From: Paramecium tetraurelia
Lineage: Eukaryota; Ciliophora; Oligohymenophorea; Peniculida; Parameciidae
NCBI RefSeq assembly: GCF_000165425.1
Contig: NW_001799166.1
Location: forward strand, 473,273 to 537,272
Direction: 5' to 3'
Length of the DNA stretch: 64,000 nt
The stretch's first letter is position 1. Each line of letters starts with the position of its first letter. Shown piece by piece: positions 59,131-64,000 of this stretch. Position numbers and translations under genes: made by a program. A model generated the notes under the pieces. It ran no database searches. It had not been told where the DNA came from and saw only the letters and a program-made list of their open reading frames with translations.

Positions 59131-61495
59131 TCAAATCATGTTATCTTAATTAGGCACCATAATTTCTGCGTTTCCATAATCTCCAATTAATGGGACCATA
59201 CTCTTGTTGAAATAGGATCTTGCTGCCATGGATTGATTATCTTTAACTGGTAAACTAAGCATATTTTTATCAGCAATATTGGTAACAATAAAGTTATTGG
59301 TGTTTGTATTTTGATTCAATTGCATTTGTTCTTCTTCTTCTTCATTTTCTAGTAGATTCTTCTTTCTAAAAGTATTCCTTTTACTAATCAGATTTAGATG
59401 TTTAATTTAATATTATTTTCTATATTCTGAGGCATTACTTACAGCTATGGTTTACAATTCCCAATTAACCTTTTCTTATGGAGGTAATGAATGATGAAAT
59501 TAACTATGTTGATCTGATTTGTCTGACTGAATTTTAGAGGACTCTTAAGAGATATTATCTTATTCTTCTGATTGATTCATATCTGGTCCGCCTTGTTAAA
59601 CTATTTTTTATTGTTATTCAACAACTATTTCTTCTTATTGTGGAACTGTTTAAATGAATTTGGCTAAGGCTTGCATTTCCATACTAAGATTGAGACTACT
59701 GTTTTTAAGATGTTCCAAATATTCAGGAATGAAATCAGTTGTTTTCATTTCTATAACTTTGTAATTGCTGGATTCGTTTTTTCTTTCAAGAACAGCTTTG
59801 ATGTAATTATTCTGTAAATTCTCTAAGATGACCAATTTATCATCAAGAGTTTGTTCTCCAAAACGAATACTGAGAAATCTAACATCATCAAAGAATTGAA
59901 GTACACAACTAAAATTGTACTCTACATTTTGGATATTGTTTTTAATGAACTCCTCTCTATATTCCATAACTTTATAGAGATCTTTTACAAATTATTGAAA
60001 TGATAAAGTTTTTAGGAATTGCAAGAAAAAGAGTTGATCTTGACTTTCAAACGAATTCAGAAATTTCTTATAATCAAACATAACAATCTTTTTCTCTGTT
60101 TTCTGATTTGATGTATCAGTACTAAAGTATTTATAGATATCATTTAACATGAGCAATTTAACATTATAAAATGCTTATCGATATTTCATTATCCCTTCTT
60201 CAAAAATTTCCTATTTTATTAAATATAATTACATTCTCATAGAATTTAAGATCTGCAAATACAGTGTTCATTTTTCGAATGAAGTAATTTTGATATTGTT
60301 TGGGGCATTTTGGATCATCTGACCTGGATAGAATGCGCCCATCATCAATATCATAAATTACTCGTTTTAATTCCTTTGGCAATGGTTTTTCAGACTAAAT
60401 TTAATGAATTTATTTACTATTTCATAGAGATTTCTATCTAGACCAATGATATAGGGGAGTTGGGATTTATGGAAATCGAATGATCCAGGTCTTAGAAATG
60501 GGATAAAGAGACCTCGCCATTACAAAGGAGCAAGTAACTCGACTAATGATTGGCAAAATAATGTTATTCCTGCAGGTTTACGAGATACAATGATGATTTG
60601 ATATTCAAGCATCATGTATAATAGTAATTTGTACAAATTAAAGATTGGCTAATTGAAAATTAAAACATCGAAAAGGTTATTTGACAACTTAAAAATAGAA
60701 AAGTGAGTTGCTAAATGTGAGTTGGAGACGTAGTAGTTCATCCAGATCTCAGAACTGCTGAACTTTAACCTATACTCTACGCTTGCTATTTATTGATATA
60801 CAAATACTTATCTTATACTATTGGACATTGTGTCAATGCTGTTCGAATATAGAAATCGTATAGTTTGATTTCTTCAATCTAATATTCCTATTGCCCTCTC
60901 TTGATAGTTATTATTTTATCTCTTTCTCTGTTTTATGATAGCCGAAGCTTCTGGATTTTCAGCAATTGCATCACAAAACTTCGTTGGGGGATGAATGCAG
61001 GAAAACAAGATATTACACAGAAGGCCTTAGGCACAAAGACTTACATTAATTTATCGTTCGGAGGCATGATTATGAACATCTTCTCATAGAAGCAAGCGGA
61101 TGTACAATAAAACTTGATGTGCTATTTGAAATCATTGATAACAAAGTAATTGATCTCATTTGTAGAAGCCTAAACGTCATCCTCCTTGAAATATTCTTCT
61201 ATTTTATTAAATTTGCTATCGCCTTCTTTGATTGTTTTTACTCCCAAAGGAAAGCACCACTAAAAGATTAGAATTTCAATAACTATTACCAAAGCGATGT
61301 CTGCTAGAACGTGATTCATCTTACGTTCCACTGGATTAGGAAATATTGTAAGTATAGCGAGATCCTTCTTATTTGCAGTAGTACATGATTAAAGTATCAC
61401 ATCTACAAATAGATTAATCGTTTGTGATTACCTTAATCATTAGTTTTGATCCCTGTAGTCACAAAGAATTCAAATAGGTTGCCTAATTTCTCCAT
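59131..61495 (-). CDS. DENN-domain protein (candidate Rab GEF)
   Basis: The product is 744 residues after introns 61403-61431, 61260-61289 (30 nt, in frame, no stop), 60782-60807 (ends CAAG), 60395-60417 and 60211-60232. The uDENN part includes LAILTIFPNPVERKMNHVLA and CFPLGV. The cDENN core is clear: VFVPKAFCVISCFPAFIPQR, FNLYKLLLYMMLEYQIIIVS, QSLVELLAPLQWRGLFIPFL, PGSFDFHKSQLPYIIGL. The dDENN region includes KELKRVIYDIDDGRILSRSD and a long helical segment. The C-terminal 180 residues are Gln/Asn/Ser-rich. DENN proteins exchange GDP for GTP on Rab GTPases and so control vesicle traffic; the target Rab is unknown. The gene converges with the M16 gene, leaving 85 bp between stops. Confidence 0.87.
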
Positions 61496-61817
61496 AAAAA
61501 TTTAATAATAATCAATATAGTTTGGAATTAAGAATCAACTCAATGCAATCCTCAATTTAAATAAAATCATGGATTGAATAAGTTATAAAGTTGAATTGAA
61601 TACTGTCTACAATCAATTTTAAAGTGGGTTTACTAATTATCAGTGTTTAATAAATATTTATTATTGATTCGAATTCTGTTACAATCTCAACTGCTAATTC
61701 AAATAAACAAATATTTTTCAGTTGATTTAAAGTTTAAATGTAATAAATGCAAATCGCACTCTCTTTATCACTAGTTTATTATTATTTTTATTGGCGCCAA
61801 ATTAAATAATATATTGG
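61496..61817. other. 322-bp divergent intergenic region
   Basis: Lies between the starts of the DENN and HAT1 genes. A+T-rich, with no frame of note and no tRNA or repeat. Presumably holds both promoters. Confidence 0.5.
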
Positions 61818-63147
61818 ATGGCAAACCTATTTGACGAAGAGTAAGGCTAATACTTAAGAATGAATGCTCTCAAATACCTTGAGAAACCACCAGAAGTCTA
61901 AAGAGAAGATGATCCATTTATTACTAATGGCTCTTTAGCAATCACATATATTCTAGTGGGAACAGTGGAGTAATATAAGGCAGATCAAGGGCTCAAATTT
62001 CAACCCAGTTATGTTCATCAGGTGTTTAGATCAACAAATGAAATATATGGATACAAAGATCTTAAGATTACCATTCATGTCACTGCACTTGGATTGAAGC
62101 CTTTCATTAAAGTAAACCCATTCAAAATACCTTACTATAGATATCCTATAGCGAGCAGACTGAAGATGCAGATGACTTATATGAGAGCTTTAATAAAGTG
62201 TATGAGGCGGGTTTCCTTTCTAGCGAAGAGCAGTTTCTTTAAGCCCTTGAAGAAGAATAAAAACAGGAGCCTTTAGGAGACTTAATTGAAGAATATGGAG
62301 ATTTCAGAATATACAAGTGTCAAATGGCAACAACAAACGGGTTTGTCTAATTCAAGCCTTTTTTATAAGCATTTCTTTTGGTTTTAATTGATGGAGTTCA
62401 ATATCCAGGAGATGAAAATGAATGGGTGTATTTATCATTATACGAAAAACGCCAATTTGTCGGATTGACTACAGTATACAAGTTTAATATTGGATGGAAT
62501 AAGCAGAGACATCGCTTGAGTCAAATGTTATTCTTGCCATAATACCAGAGAAAAGGTCATGGGAGTAAAATGCTAAAGACTGTTTACAAATTAGGTTTGG
62601 AGGATGAGAAGTGTTTATAAATTACACTTGAAGATCCTTCTGAAGATTTTTAGGTGATGAGAGATATAACTGACTCGAAAATCTTGCATGAACATTTTAA
62701 AGATATACTCCCAAATAAGGTATTAAACAAAACTAAAATAGATTATCAATTCAATATAAGAAATTGGAGATATGCCTAAAGATAAGTTGTTTGAAATTAT
62801 GAAGAAAACAAAACTTCATGCTTATTAAATAAAACGTGCTTATTCAATTTATTAGTACGCATTTGTGAACAAGTAAATTATTCAATTATGAAATCTTAAG
62901 AAAGTCTTCTAAATTGATGACAGAGTTTGCTAGGTATTTGCTGAGAGAACATTAAAAGCCTTATATCAGAAAGAAGAATATTTTAGTTCGATTTGAGGAT
63001 GGCAGTTCATTGGATCCAAAATAAATGCACCTGCTTGAATTGAAGGAAAAAGAAGATAGGAATATCAATGCTGAGGAAAGTTTAGAAGAGGAGCTCTGTT
63101 TGTTTGAACTGATTGCTACAAAGTTAAGAAAGGACAAAGTTATTTGA
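61818..63147 (+). CDS. HAT1: HAT1, type B histone acetyltransferase
   Basis: The product is 416 residues after introns 62112-62140 (29 nt), 62720-62741 (22 nt) and 62873-62900 (28 nt). The N-terminal HAT1 domain begins near MANLFDEEQGQYLRMNALKY and includes FQPSYVHQVFRSTNEIYGYK. The catalytic GNAT core is unmistakable: QMLFLPQYQRKGHGSKMLK gives the acetyl-CoA-binding Q/R-x-x-G-x-G motif, and LEDPSEDFQVMRDI is the HAT1-specific EDPS segment with its acidic catalytic candidates. The C-terminal helical part (KRAYSIYQYAFVNK ... HQKPYIRKKN) aligns with the end of the HAT1 fold. HAT1 acetylates newly made histone H4 at Lys5 and Lys12 before chromatin assembly. The last intron is needed to reach the conserved PYIRKK block. 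Confidence 0.92.
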
Positions 63148-63350
63148 AATTAGACATTATATTTTTATATATTTTTTATTAATGAACTTACCACTTGATT
63201 TCATAGATAGGATCTGGGGAGTACAGAAATTTCTAATAGAATTCTTAGACAGTATAGAATTATGTAAATTAATTAAGAATAATATCTAAAAGAGTTTACA
63301 AAAAAAATGAATCCGAAAAATTATAATTAAGTATAAAATAATTAAATTCA

Positions 63351-64000
63351 ATGAGTTTTATGCAACACTTTGTTTCTCATTAGGTTCCTGAATGGTCGAA
63401 TGCCTATTTGAATTACCAATTCTTAAAAGAAGTATTAGACCCATTTAAAAGAGTAACTAATTCTCTGCCAATCATCAATTTAACAATTAAACTTATCAAA
63501 GATTAAAATTTAGTTGCTAATATTCCATAAGAAATATAAACTAAGTTATAAATCTTAGACGAAGAATTTATACAATTGTTTTAAGACGAAACGAATAAAT
63601 GCAATTAATTTTATATGATTCAGGTTAAAATATTATAGTATCAATACGAAACGATGATAGATTCTGAAGATGACCTAGGAAGAATAAAAACCTTGGAAAT
63701 TCTCTATAAAAAAGGGTAATTGCTAAAATCATTCAAAAATTCTAATATTGAAGCTTCCAATCGAATTTTATCACTATATCACCAATATACAAGCTTTATT
63801 GATAATTCAGAAAGTCACATGAATCATTTCTTTAAGAATTTATAATTTGTTAATGATACTTCTTTGAATAAGATAGTAAAGAATATTAAAGCATTATATT
63901 TAATAAATGGATGGGATGGCAATGAATTAGCAAAGTTAAAACAATCACATGCAATACAACATAAACTCTAATATATTGGATTTCTTGGAGGGATAATACT
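63351..64000 (+). CDS. SPX-domain protein, XPR1/PHO1-like (3' end outside window)
   Basis: Open from ATG at 63351 to the window edge (216 codons and two bases), with no intron needed. The start MSFMQHFVSHQVPEWSNAYL is a standard SPX opening, followed by NYQFLKEVLDPFKR. LDEEFIQLFQDETNKCNQFY is the second conserved SPX block, and IVKNIKALYLINGWDGNEL the third helix region. SPX domains sense phosphate through inositol pyrophosphates bound to a lysine cluster. The last residues visible (YIGFLGGII) may begin a membrane span, which fits a phosphate exporter of the XPR1/PHO1 type, but a VTC-like or soluble SPX protein cannot be excluded. Confidence 0.8.

Noticed and set aside
1-64000. Bacterial features: ribosome binding sites, operons, CRISPR arrays, insertion sequences
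   Set aside because: Genetic code, micro-introns and gene content are eukaryotic (ciliate); no direct-repeat arrays or transposase frames are seen.
1-64000. Unexcised internal eliminated sequences (IES)
   Set aside because: Apart from one single-base break, all gene models close without TA-flanked insertions, consistent with rearranged macronuclear DNA.

Overview
The window is a gene-dense, AT-rich stretch of ciliate macronuclear DNA, almost certainly Paramecium. Genes stay open only if TAA and TAG encode glutamine and TGA is the sole stop. Every long frame is peppered with in-frame TAA/TAG yet ends at TGA. Most genes are interrupted by very short introns (about 20-34 nt, usually GTA...TAG), which is the Paramecium signature. 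Gaps between genes are usually 13-320 bp. I rebuilt each gene model by hand by joining frames across these micro-introns, and checked that each total coding length is a multiple of three. There are about 30 protein genes and one tRNA. No CRISPR, bacterial operon, transposon or rRNA is visible.

Layout: 1-9705 is a 5'-truncated, intronless VPS13 lipid-transfer protein with an internal PH domain. 9.9-12.4 kb holds a secreted GH25 lysozyme and a protein with two cyclic-nucleotide-binding folds. On the minus strand, 12.6-15.1 kb holds a p24 cargo receptor and a coiled-coil protein. 15.3-23.2 kb is a giant TRANK1-like SF1 helicase. 23.3-25.0 kb holds TIM50 (minus) and a small membrane protein (plus). 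25.2-29.5 kb is an androglobin/calpain-like protein carrying a one-base frame break. 30.0-34.7 kb holds an unknown protein, tRNA-Glu(UUC), an opine-dehydrogenase-like enzyme, a 0.5 kb gap with a possible structured RNA, and an IQ/coiled-coil protein resembling DRC10.

34.9-42.4 kb holds two minus-strand unknowns, two acylated MORN-repeat proteins, a small hypothetical protein and an SDS22-type LRR protein. 42.5-49.6 kb holds a B-box-like protein, a 1284-residue Gln/Glu/Asn-rich protein and an F-BAR-like protein. 49.6-55.5 kb holds a small hypothetical, a three-repeat Myb factor, a third acylated MORN protein only 13 bp downstream, a secreted coiled-coil protein and a WD40 protein. 55.7-64.0 kb holds a membrane-anchored M16 pseudopeptidase, a DENN protein, the histone acetyltransferase HAT1 and a 3'-truncated SPX/XPR1-like protein.

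There is no operon logic, and neighbours are mostly unrelated housekeeping genes. A membrane-traffic, cortex and cilium flavour recurs (VPS13, p24, F-BAR, DENN, MORN, IQ coiled coil, androglobin-like). The most unusual items are the single-base frame break in the androglobin-like gene, the M16 protein that has lost its zinc motif, three MORN proteins sharing an acylation-type N-terminus, and the unexplained structured stretch near 33.0 kb.
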